In this document: one piece after another, positions 33,883 to 41,180 of the stretch
How positions within the stretch are numbered: position 1 is the stretch's first letter
Layout of the letters: every line of letters starts with the position of its first letter
Assembly (NCBI RefSeq): GCF_020736365.1
Contig: NZ_CP085988.1
Location: 2,362,001 to 2,426,000, forward strand
Reading direction: 5' to 3'
DNA from: Clostridium sp. M62/1
GTDB lineage: Bacteria > Bacillota > Clostridia > Lachnospirales > Lachnospiraceae
DNA length: 64,000 nucleotides
Position numbers and translations under genes: made by a program
Notes under the pieces: generated by a model
What the model was told of the DNA's origin: nothing
Databases searched by the model: none
The model's input: the letters and a program-made list of their open reading frames with translations, nothing else

Positions 33883-34854
33883 CTATTTTCTGTTTTTATA
33901 AATTTTTAACAGGTACGAGGTAACACTCATTCCAAATACTGATACAGCTAAATTAATGATTTTCGTTTTCCTCGACAGGCCATATCTTAAAATCCAACGA
34001 TTTCTCCTTAAAGATTCTTTTACCATTCTCCTTTCCTTTTTATCTAATAAAGCATAATGATATAGAATTATCACAAATTCATATGCCATAAAAGAATTAA
34101 TACTATTTTGAAAGCTGTTTTCTAGCAGAGAATGGCTGCTGAACTTTTCTACTATGTACAATAAGCTCTCAATATTTTTTATTCCAAAAGTATTGGTTAT
34201 TGAGCCTTCTCTCTGCTGCCTATAATAATAAAATGGTGTTTCTGTGTATCCGAAGGTCTGGGCTGCTTTTAATAAACGGACCGTCCATTCAATGTCTTCT
34301 GACAGCAGTCCTTCTTGGAAATACAGATTATGACGTTCTATCAGTTCTCGGGAAACCATCTTTGAACAAGCACTTCCTGGAAACTTGGGAAGATACGCTA
34401 AATGCTGCATTACAGTATTCTTACTCTGCCCCTCGATCAGCCTCTTTTCATAACCATCTCCCAGTGGTTCCTCTCTTCCATCTGGATAAAATTTAACAGC
34501 CTCTAAAAAGAAAACGTCTATCTTATTCCTGCTGTTAACAGCTTTTTGGGCAACTTCTTCTAGGCTTTCACTGGCTATATAGTCATCCGAGTCTAAAAAT
34601 AATATATACTCTCCTTTTGCTGCTTTAACTCCTACATTTCGCGCATCTGAAAGTCCTCCATTTTTTTTATGAATCACAGTAATTTTCTCGCAGATACCTG
34701 CATAATAATCACACATTTCTCCACTTTTATCCTGTGAGCCATCGTCCACCAGAATAATTTCATAATCTTGAAAGCTTTGTTTTAACACGCTATTTATGCA
34801 CTCTTCAAGATACTTTTCCACATTAAAAACCGGAATAACAATACTAATAAGCAT
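33883..34854 (-). CDS. GT2-family glycosyltransferase
   Basis: A 323-residue GT-A enzyme. The N-terminal catalytic domain begins MLISIVIPVFNVEKYLEECI, with ILVDDGSQDKSG and the metal/nucleotide-binding FLDSDDYI (DxD). It should add one sugar to the lipid-linked repeat unit on the cytoplasmic side. A short hydrophobic, basic C-terminus may associate with the membrane. It lies 10 bp upstream of the polymerase gene. Donor and acceptor cannot be predicted. Confidence 0.9.
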   Translation of the reverse strand: MLISIVIPVFNVEKYLEECINSVLKQSFQDYEIILVDDGSQDKSGEMCDYYAGICEKITVIHKKNGGLSDARNVGVKAAKGEYILFLDSDDYIASESLEEVAQKAVNSRNKIDVFFLEAVKFYPDGREEPLGDGYEKRLIEGQSKNTVMQHLAYLPKFPGSACSKMVSRELIERHNLYFQEGLLSEDIEWTVRLLKAAQTFGYTETPFYYYRQQREGSITNTFGIKNIESLLYIVEKFSSHSLLENSFQNSINSFMAYEFVIILYHYALLDKKERRMVKESLRRNRWILRYGLSRKTKIINLAVSVFGMSVTSYLLKIYKNRK

Positions 34855-34869
34855 AATTTCTGAAACCTT

Positions 34870-35994
34870 CTATGTATTATTTCCAAAGTATATTTCCTGC
34901 ATTTCCTTTACGATTTTATCTAAAGCATAGTTTTGAACCGCCTGGAAATTTTTCTCTCCCATTTTGGGCCATAGATGAGAATTAGCTGTTAGATATAAAA
35001 TTGCATTTTTCATATCTTCTGTCGAATTGGGTGATATCAAAATTCCTCCTTCATTGTTCTGTATCAGATCGTGATTTCCTCTTATATCTGTAGCTATTAC
35101 GGGCATCTTATTCGCCATAGCTTCCATCAAGGCAACAGGAAGTCCCTCCTGCAAAGAAGGAAAGAGAAATATATCTGATACTTGGCATATTGCATTAATA
35201 TCATTCCGAAAGCCCAGTAAATAAACTTGTTTTCTCAACCCATTTTTTTCTATTAGCTCTGTTAATTTTTTCTCTAGTCTACCGTTTCCGCATATAAGAT
35301 ATTTAATATGTGGTTTTTTTAATTGTCCGAGTGCTTTTATCACCAAAGCATGGTTTTTCCTCTGAATTAGTTCACCAACTGAAACTAGAACTATATCCTT
35401 TTTTTCCAGTGAAAGCTGCTCTCTTTTTTCTTCTATTTCAGCGTTGCTCAGCCCGTATTCCGGAAATTTAATTCCGATTCCATTTACTAGCCTCAGCTCC
35501 CCACACTTAAAACTTTTTGCCCTTTCATAATCTTCCTGATTAATGGTAATTAGAATATCCGTATATTGGGCAAGCCATTTTTCTATTGGATAATAAATAA
35601 TCCAGTTTGTCAGTTTAGCTCCTTTAAAAAAATGAAATCCATGAGCTGTATAAATTAATTTAGCGTTTAAATCTGGCATATTTTTCTTAATAAGCCGCGT
35701 TATAGCACCTCCGACAGGAGTATGGCAATGTATTATATCAAAATGGTTATCTTCAATAACTTTTTTCAATCGATAATATGCTTTAATATTATCTAAATGG
35801 AACGGTTGTCTAGAAAAAGGAATATCATGGTAATAATCGCAATATGGAATTATGCATTCATTTTTATTAACAAAATCATTTCTAGCACACACATAAGTTT
35901 CATACCCTTTATCTTTAAATAATTTTAAAAAAGGAATATGAAACACATTGATATGGGTTTTTACTACAGTAGCTACAAACAAAACTTTTTTCAT
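34870..35994 (-). CDS. GT4-family glycosyltransferase
   Basis: A 374-residue GT-B enzyme. The C-terminal nucleotide-sugar-binding domain shows LVSVGELIQRKNH, LICGNGRLEKKL and FPSLQEGLPVALMEAMANK (the EX7E region), typical of GT4. The N-terminal domain with THINVFHIPFLKLFKDKGYETYV resembles EpsD/Cap-type transferases. The ATG overlaps the stop of the sugar-transferase gene by one base (TAATG), indicating translational coupling. It probably adds the second sugar of the repeat unit. Confidence 0.92.
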   Translation of the reverse strand: MKKVLFVATVVKTHINVFHIPFLKLFKDKGYETYVCARNDFVNKNECIIPYCDYYHDIPFSRQPFHLDNIKAYYRLKKVIEDNHFDIIHCHTPVGGAITRLIKKNMPDLNAKLIYTAHGFHFFKGAKLTNWIIYYPIEKWLAQYTDILITINQEDYERAKSFKCGELRLVNGIGIKFPEYGLSNAEIEEKREQLSLEKKDIVLVSVGELIQRKNHALVIKALGQLKKPHIKYLICGNGRLEKKLTELIEKNGLRKQVYLLGFRNDINAICQVSDIFLFPSLQEGLPVALMEAMANKMPVIATDIRGNHDLIQNNEGGILISPNSTEDMKNAILYLTANSHLWPKMGEKNFQAVQNYALDKIVKEMQEIYFGNNT

Positions 35995-37388
35995 TATCTG
36001 TTCTCCCGTTTAGTTACCGCCGTCACCTGTCCATCCTCCACCCCTTCTGTACTCTCCTTCATAAACAGAATCTGTACTGTTTTGAATATAATCTCAAAAT
36101 CCAGCCTGAGACTGTAATTCTGCACATACATCAGGTCCAGCTTCAGCTTGTCATAGGCCGTCGTATTATACTTTCCATACACCTGTGCGTACCCTGTAAG
36201 CCCGGCTTTCGCTTTCAGCCGGTAGGCAAACTCTGGAATCTCTTTCGCATAGTCCTTCGCTATCTCCGGCCGCTCCGGTCTGGGACCCACAATGCTCATA
36301 TCGCCTTTCAATATATTGATAAGCTGCGGGATCTCGTCGAACCGGATAGCCCGTATGACATGGCCCACTCTCGTAATCCGGTCATCATTCTCTCCGGCAA
36401 GCCTTGCCACACCGTCCTTCTCCGCATCCTCTCTCATACTCCGAAACTTATATACAAAGAACTCTCTTCCGCCTTCCGTCAGCCGCTTCTGCTTGTAGAA
36501 CACCCTTCCCCCGTCATCTAACTTGATGCACAGGGCCACGATTGCCATAATGGGCACAGCCGGTATGCAGGCCGCCAGGGAGATCACAATGTCCACTGCC
36601 CGTTTGATGGCTCTCTGTTCAATAGTAAGTCCCGTATTTCTCGACATTAAAAGGGGTGTATCAAACATGTGCTGGCTCTCAGCACTCCTTATAAGTACAT
36701 CTGAAATCTTCGGCGTTGTGTAGGTCCGGATTCCCCTTCCGTAACAGTATTTTAAAATCCGGTTTCTCTCTCCGCTTGGAATATCGCAGATGACGACTCC
36801 TCCGTAACCCTTCTCCTCGTCCACTATCCTGGCTTCTATTCTTTCAACACCCTCTGAGATATGTACCATCTCTCCGATCTCAAACCGGTCCTCCCTGGTA
36901 TGGAGCTTTTTCATCAGCCCTGCTGCCGGCCGGTCACCGTACACCAGAAGAACCTTTCTGGGTGGATAGGCCCTCTGGTAAATCCTGTTCGTGATCACTG
37001 CCCACAGGACAATTACCACTGTCTGGCATATCGTCATCAGGATCAGCATACCGGGATTTTCAAAATGCTTCGTGAGGAGTGTGATAATGAAATACATGGT
37101 CACATTGGCAAGGAGTGTCCCAAGGAACTGGGAGTAGACAATATTAAACACTCTCAGATAACCCACCTGCCAGCCTCCGTAAATTCTCGGAAATATAAAG
37201 ACGAGGAACAGATACACCGCAGCGATCAGCCAGTGTCCTTTCCTCCAATAGGGGCTTTCCATCAGCGGACTGTAGGTTTCCCTCCACACATACCAGAACA
37301 TGATAACCTGAGCCGCAAGCAGCATGATACAGAAGAAGCTCCTCATCAGCCGCTTATACTGTTCGTAATTCTTCATTGAATCTTCCAT
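35994..37388 (-). CDS. Polyprenyl-phosphate sugar-1-phosphate transferase (initiating enzyme)
   Basis: A 464-residue membrane protein of the WbaP/exopolysaccharide polyprenyl glycosylphosphotransferase family: N-terminal transmembrane segments (about 15-130), a soluble central domain with KVLLVYGDRPAAG, a further membrane segment, and the catalytic C-terminus with YKQKRLTEGGREFFVYKFRSM and RFDEIPQLINILKGDMSIVGPRPERPE. It starts repeat-unit synthesis by transferring a sugar phosphate to undecaprenyl phosphate. Its base composition resembles the chromosome more than the AT-rich genes after it. Two start codons four codons apart are possible; the first is annotated. Confidence 0.94.
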   Translation of the reverse strand: MEDSMKNYEQYKRLMRSFFCIMLLAAQVIMFWYVWRETYSPLMESPYWRKGHWLIAAVYLFLVFIFPRIYGGWQVGYLRVFNIVYSQFLGTLLANVTMYFIITLLTKHFENPGMLILMTICQTVVIVLWAVITNRIYQRAYPPRKVLLVYGDRPAAGLMKKLHTREDRFEIGEMVHISEGVERIEARIVDEEKGYGGVVICDIPSGERNRILKYCYGRGIRTYTTPKISDVLIRSAESQHMFDTPLLMSRNTGLTIEQRAIKRAVDIVISLAACIPAVPIMAIVALCIKLDDGGRVFYKQKRLTEGGREFFVYKFRSMREDAEKDGVARLAGENDDRITRVGHVIRAIRFDEIPQLINILKGDMSIVGPRPERPEIAKDYAKEIPEFAYRLKAKAGLTGYAQVYGKYNTTAYDKLKLDLMYVQNYSLRLDFEIIFKTVQILFMKESTEGVEDGQVTAVTKRENR

Positions 37389-37448
37389 CCTGACGTTTAT
37401 TTCTTTTCTATCTTTTGCCTCAGACCCCTTCAGGCCCTTTTCTTTGCC

Positions 37449-37637
37449 TTAAAACAGACCTGTATTTCCGTTTTGAGACCGACGGCTTCCGTAAATCTCA
37501 AAATAACATTCCCGGCAGAGCTGTCCCGCTCCCTCGATATAGTAATTTCGCTCTGATATGTCTTTTTCTTTAGGTACATCTGTTGCCTTTCTGCAGAAAA
37601 TGCAGGTTTCGTACCTGCTCTCCTCCTGCTTCTCCAT
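37449..37637 (-). CDS. Small zinc-ribbon-like protein of unknown function
   Basis: A 62-residue protein with two CxxC pairs, CIFC and CREC, 30-odd residues apart, expected to bind one zinc. The middle has ISERNYYIEGAGQLCRECYFEIYG. I do not recognise a functional family. The ATG at 37637 is chosen because GGAGGG lies eight bases before it; the frame is open to 37691. It sits between loaP and the initiating sugar transferase, so it is co-transcribed with the polysaccharide genes and may be regulatory. Confidence 0.68.
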   Translation of the reverse strand: MEKQEESRYETCIFCRKATDVPKEKDISERNYYIEGAGQLCRECYFEIYGSRRSQNGNTGLF

Positions 37638-37714
37638 CTGCATTTCCCTCCTCTTATCTATTTTTGCCCGGCTGACTTTTCCCTTATCCATCCCACTGTT
37701 TCCTTCCTGTTTAC

Positions 37715-37755
37715 GGCCGGGTCAACTTCCTCTTATCAGATACAGCTTCCCGGCC
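37715..37755. other. Hairpin directly after loaP
   Basis: GGCCGGG and CCCGGCC (37715-37721 and 37749-37755) form a 7-bp GC stem with a 27-base loop immediately after the loaP stop codon. No U-run follows on the minus strand. It lies in the transcript that LoaP would modify, so it is a candidate RNA element, but its match to known LoaP target hairpins could not be tested. Confidence 0.4.
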
Positions 37756-37756
37756 T

Positions 37757-38287
37757 TTATCCGGCCTTCCATCGCTCCATCTCTCCCGGAAGCCCCAGCC
37801 CTGCCCAGATCACAGTCCGTTTTCCTCCCACCGCAGTCTCGATCTGCGCGAAGCGTCTGTGCCAGTCGGCTTTCACAATCTGCCTTTCCATTCCTTTCAG
37901 CGGGCCTTCCACCACATGGTTGACTCCGTTTTCCCTGTATCCGTAGGAAAGGCGAAGAATATGTTCGGGGCCGCACAGGCGGCGGAGCCGTTCCTCCTCC
38001 TCCCTGTATACAGGAATCAGATATCCCGGCTCCTCCATCACCCGCACAATTCCCCGATATGCCTCCAGCTTCTCAGACAAATATTCAGAATCCTCACTCT
38101 CAAGAAACACATACCCGGGAAACATTTCTTTTCTGATCAGTTTCCAGTTCCCGCCGCCGGCCCTCCACAGTCTCTCACACTGAAACAGAAAGGCTTCCGA
38201 CAGCGCATCTTTTGGCAGGCGCTGTTTCAGGGACTCTATGATCTCTGTCTCCTGTCCCGGACGGCAGTACAGTACATACCAGCTCAT
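37757..38287 (-). CDS. loaP: NusG-like processive antiterminator LoaP
   Basis: A 176-residue specialised NusG paralogue. The N-terminal NGN domain starts SWYVLYCRPGQETEII and contains MFPGYVFLES, and a C-terminal KOW-like part contains NHVVEGPLKGMERQIVKADWHRRFAQI. LoaP/UpxY-type proteins bind RNA polymerase through a leader signal and keep long polysaccharide or polyketide operons from terminating. Here loaP is the first gene of an 11-kb surface polysaccharide cluster. Its promoter lies within a predicted invertible segment (38306-38614). GAGGGG precedes the ATG. Confidence 0.9.
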   Translation of the reverse strand: MSWYVLYCRPGQETEIIESLKQRLPKDALSEAFLFQCERLWRAGGGNWKLIRKEMFPGYVFLESEDSEYLSEKLEAYRGIVRVMEEPGYLIPVYREEEERLRRLCGPEHILRLSYGYRENGVNHVVEGPLKGMERQIVKADWHRRFAQIETAVGGKRTVIWAGLGLPGEMERWKAG

Positions 38288-38305
38288 AAGCGTTCCCCTC
38301 TTTTC

Positions 38306-38336
38306 GTCGCTTAACTAACAGTTAAGCGACACTTTT
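38306..38336. repeat. Left inverted repeat of a putative invertible promoter
   Basis: 31 bp made of GTCGCTTAACT, loop AAC, AGTTAAGCGAC, then ACTTTT. It is the exact reverse complement of 38584-38614. Each copy also carries an internal palindrome with 11-bp arms, which in RNA forms a hairpin in the loaP leader ending 19 bases before the start codon. On the minus strand no U-run follows it. Confidence 0.85.
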
Positions 38337-38393
38337 TTGTCTATTTTTGAAAAAACATCACAAAATTAATCTATTCTTTTTATACTCCTGTAG

Positions 38394-38422
38394 ATTATAG
38401 CATCCTTTTATAGGGGAGTCAA
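38394..38422 (-). promoter_or_regulatory. Sigma-A promoter of loaP inside the invertible segment
   Basis: Minus-strand -35 TTGACT (38417-38422), 17-base spacer, consensus -10 TATAAT (38394-38399). Transcription would begin near 38387, giving a leader of about 100 bases that contains the left repeat hairpin. In this orientation loaP and the polysaccharide operon are predicted ON. Confidence 0.8.
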
Positions 38423-38583
38423 TCGCTGGAAACAAGGACATTTTTCATTTTTTTCTAAAATTTTCTTAGTTTTCTTTTAATCCTAATCCTGAATATTCAT
38501 TTTTATGATCGACATCTTGTTATAAAAATTCCTGAAATAAATTTTTTTAAGAATCAGCTGTTCCTGCGTACATGAAGAAATCG

Positions 38584-38614
38584 AAAAGTGTCGCTTAACT
38601 GTTAGTTAAGCGAC
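38584..38614. repeat. Right inverted repeat of a putative invertible promoter
   Basis: 31 bp made of AAAAGT, GTCGCTTAACT, loop GTT, AGTTAAGCGAC; the exact reverse complement of 38306-38336. Because ACTTTTTTGT follows on the plus side, it is itself a 17-bp-arm palindrome (38584-38620) and could also act as a plus-strand terminator. The 247-bp interior (38337-38583) is AT-rich and holds no gene. Confidence 0.85.
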
Positions 38615-38760
38615 ACTTTTTTGTATTGTTCTTTTTTCACCTTTTTCCTTGCTTTTTCCGGCATGTCACGCTATCATTGAACCAAAAGCCGAAAAGAAAA
38701 AATACTCTCGGAAAAATACTCTCCTGCCTGCGCAGGGGAACCGGAAAGGAGCATGTATCT

Positions 38761-38988
38761 ATGGAACCACTCAGACTGCTTCAGGAAATCCTGAGCGAAT
38801 ACACCGACGCCGCTGTCACCCCCTCCGCCTCCCTCATTGAGGATCTGGGGCTGGACTCTTTTCTGATCGTCTACTTTCTCACACAGGCAGAGGAGCGCCT
38901 GGGCTTTCAGATAGACGAGTCAGAGTTTGAAACGATTGTCACCATCGGTGATGTGCTGGAGCTGGCAGAAAAGGCGAAGCAGTCCTGA
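38761..38988 (+). CDS. Solitary acyl carrier protein
   Basis: A 75-residue ACP-family protein with the phosphopantetheine serine S33 in LGLDSFLIVYF and the usual four-helix spacing. It diverges from the housekeeping AcpP at 110-340 and is not beside fatty-acid genes. AAGGAG lies ten bases before the ATG; the frame is open from 38626 but that part is not ACP-like. It is the only rightward gene next to the invertible segment and would be placed under the loaP promoter if the segment flipped. Its partner enzyme is unknown; the neighbouring acetyltransferase is broken. Confidence 0.85.
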   Translation: MEPLRLLQEILSEYTDAAVTPSASLIEDLGLDSFLIVYFLTQAEERLGFQIDESEFETIVTIGDVLELAEKAKQS

Positions 38989-39036
38989 ATGTTCTCTGAG
39001 GGACAGACGCCTTATACTCCGCAAACCCTCTGCCTG

Positions 39037-39526
39037 TTACAGCTTCCAGACCCATCCCCGCTGAATCGCCTCCAGGTTTTCTCTGATCCGTTCTTCCGGC
39101 CAGTCCCACCATCTAAGCTCCAGCAGCCTCTGGATCGTCCCGTCTGAGAATCTTTTCTTAATAGGCCTTGCCGGCACTCCTCCCACCACTGTGTAGGGCG
39201 CCACATCTTTTGTCACAACAGCACGGGCTCCGATTACAGCTCCGTCTCCAATGGTGACACCAGCCAGGATTACCGCCTCATACCCAATCCAGACATCATT
39301 TCCGATTACAATATCTCCCTTATTGTCCCACGCCTCGGAAACCCTTGTTTTTTCCAGCTCCCACTCCTCAAAAAAGAGCGGAAACGGATAGGATGACAGC
39401 GATCGCGACGAAATCATGATACATGGTATAGCTGCCCACTGTGATGTTCGGATGGGTAATGGCATTTTTCAGATAAATGGTCTGTGTATCCCCGGTTCTG
39501 GGATACAGTTTTTCTCTGTCAGGCAT
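39037..39526 (-). pseudogene. Broken hexapeptide-repeat acetyltransferase (CatB/Vat type)
   Basis: The C-terminal frame (39465-39037) has [48 protein letters not shown], a left-handed beta-helix acyltransferase signature, and ends like CatB/Vat enzymes. The matching N-terminus, [21 protein letters not shown] to TMYHDF, starts at 39526 after an AGGAGG but lies in another frame. The middle part expected in full-length relatives (about 45 residues with the active-site histidine region) is missing. The gene therefore carries an internal deletion with a frameshift and should be inactive. Confidence 0.8.
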
Positions 39527-39729
39527 TTTGTCCTCCTGTCTCTTTTACTCGGGGACGCTGCAGAATGAATTTTCACAATCATTCAAAATCCATTTGATTT
39601 TCAGTTCCCCTGACTTTCATTTTAAATGCCTGAGCTTCTGTTTCACAATACACCGTTTGATACCGTTTTGTTCTGTATCAGGAGCCGGCTGCAGCACCAC
39701 AGCAAATCGTGACAGCGCTTCGGACCGGA

Positions 39730-40971
39730 TTATATCTCTTCCTGACTGCCGTGTGCTCCAAGTACCCACAGCGCATAGTCCACATACAGGTTGCAGGACA
39801 GGAGCAGTGCTTCCTCATCCATGTCAAACAGCCCGTGATGGTGGGCTACCCCGCTTCCGGGCTTTTCGCTGTTTCTCGTTCCGATGAAGGCGTACATTCC
39901 CCTGGCAGCGGCCAGATAGTCTGCAAAATCGTCTGCCTGCAGCGCCTTCGGATAGTTTGCCACTATATTTTCTCCGTCTGTCAGTTTCCCGGCGACCTCT
40001 GTCACCTCTCTGACTGCCTCCTCATCATTGACCAGGGGAGCTGCAAAATCTTTAAATTCCACCTGAACCTGGGCCCCATACATCCTGGCGGTCTGCTCTG
40101 CAATCTCCCTCACCCTTCTGTTCGTAAACTCTCTCACCTCTGGGAGGAAGCTTCTGGTTGTTCCCTCGATCTCAGCATGTTCCGCTACGATGTTGTACTG
40201 AGTTCCGGCCCTCACCACGCCGACGCCTACCACCACTGTCTCCAGCGGATTCGTGCTTCTGGCAACAATGCTCTGAAGGTTTACCACAATCTGGGAGGCG
40301 ATGTAGGCTGCGTCAATTCCCAGCTGAGGAGTGGAGACATGGGCGCCCTTTCCTGTTACGCTGATCTTAAAATAGTCGCAGCTGGCGTTCTGAGGGCCTG
40401 CTGTCAGGGCAACTTTTCCGCTGTCCAGCCCGCTCGCCACATGGGCGCCAAAGACTCTTGAAACGCCCTCCAACAGCCCCGCGTTTACAAACTGGCGGGC
40501 GCCGGCGCCGATCTCCTCCGCCTGCTGGAAAAACAGACGTACCTGCCCGGAAAATTCTGCTTCCTTTTCCTTCAGAATTTTGGCGGCAGTCAGCAGAGTG
40601 GCCGTATGTCCGTCGTGGCCGCAGGCATGGCAGACGCCCTCGTTCACCGAGCGGTAGGCCACATCCTTCAGATCCTCCATGGCCAGGGCGTCAATGTCAG
40701 CCCTCAGGGCCACGATTCTCTTTCCCCTGCCTGAAGCTTCTCCTGTGAAATCATCTTCTGCCTTTTTCCCGTCAATCCAGGCATAAACTCCCGTCTCTCC
40801 CACCCTCTCATGGGGAACCGCCATCTTGTCAAGCTCCTCCTCGATTTTCCGGCAGGTATTGTACTCTTTTAAGCTGACCTCCGGGTGGGCGTGAAAATAC
40901 CGCCTCATTCCGATGAGATACTCTCTCTCCCGTGATACATATTCCTTAACTGCCACTGTCTTTCCCTCCAT
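39730..40971 (-). CDS. M20-family amidohydrolase / N-acyl-amino-acid deacylase
   Basis: A 413-residue dinuclear metallopeptidase of the M20D type. Metal-ligand motifs: FHAHPEVS, RADIDALAM, CHACGHDGHTA and QQAEEIGAGA (Glu pair), with a C-terminal HHHGLFD. A dimerisation domain lies between. Such enzymes remove acyl groups from amino acids or hydrolyse small peptides or auxin-like conjugates. It lies 209 bp downstream of metQ on the same strand; similar M20 enzymes accompany methionine transporters where N-acyl-methionine is used, so N-acyl-methionine or related compounds are plausible substrates (inference). Confidence 0.88.
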   Translation of the reverse strand: MEGKTVAVKEYVSREREYLIGMRRYFHAHPEVSLKEYNTCRKIEEELDKMAVPHERVGETGVYAWIDGKKAEDDFTGEASGRGKRIVALRADIDALAMEDLKDVAYRSVNEGVCHACGHDGHTATLLTAAKILKEKEAEFSGQVRLFFQQAEEIGAGARQFVNAGLLEGVSRVFGAHVASGLDSGKVALTAGPQNASCDYFKISVTGKGAHVSTPQLGIDAAYIASQIVVNLQSIVARSTNPLETVVVGVGVVRAGTQYNIVAEHAEIEGTTRSFLPEVREFTNRRVREIAEQTARMYGAQVQVEFKDFAAPLVNDEEAVREVTEVAGKLTDGENIVANYPKALQADDFADYLAAARGMYAFIGTRNSEKPGSGVAHHHGLFDMDEEALLLSCNLYVDYALWVLGAHGSQEEI

Positions 40972-41100
40972 TTCAGGCTGTTTTCCGGCTGGCCTGCAGT
41001 TTTTCTTCTGCAGTTTGCCTGCTCTTTTTGGCTTCCTTTGCCTTTTTCAGCTTTGCTCTTTTTCTCTTTATCAGCCTGCTTCGCCTTTTCTTTTCAGAGA

Positions 41101-41130
41101 GAGGCAGATGAAACTGCTCTCATCTGCCTC
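41101..41130. terminator. Hairpin after metQ
   Basis: GAGGCAGATGA (41101-41111) pairs perfectly with TCATCTGCCTC (41120-41130). It lies 50 bp beyond the metQ stop. On the minus strand only CTCTCTG follows, so termination there is probably inefficient and some read-through into the amidohydrolase gene is likely. Confidence 0.5.
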
Positions 41131-41180
41131 CTGTTAAAAATCTTTCTTCTAAAAATCTTTTTTCTTACTTTTTACAATAA

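Noticed and set aside
38306..38614. The two palindromes as simple duplicated terminators
   Set aside because: As direct repeats they agree at 32 of 35 positions, but as inverted repeats they are perfect over 31 bp including the asymmetric loop, and they bracket the loaP promoter; the left copy lies in the loaP leader with no U-run in that direction. Not fully excluded.
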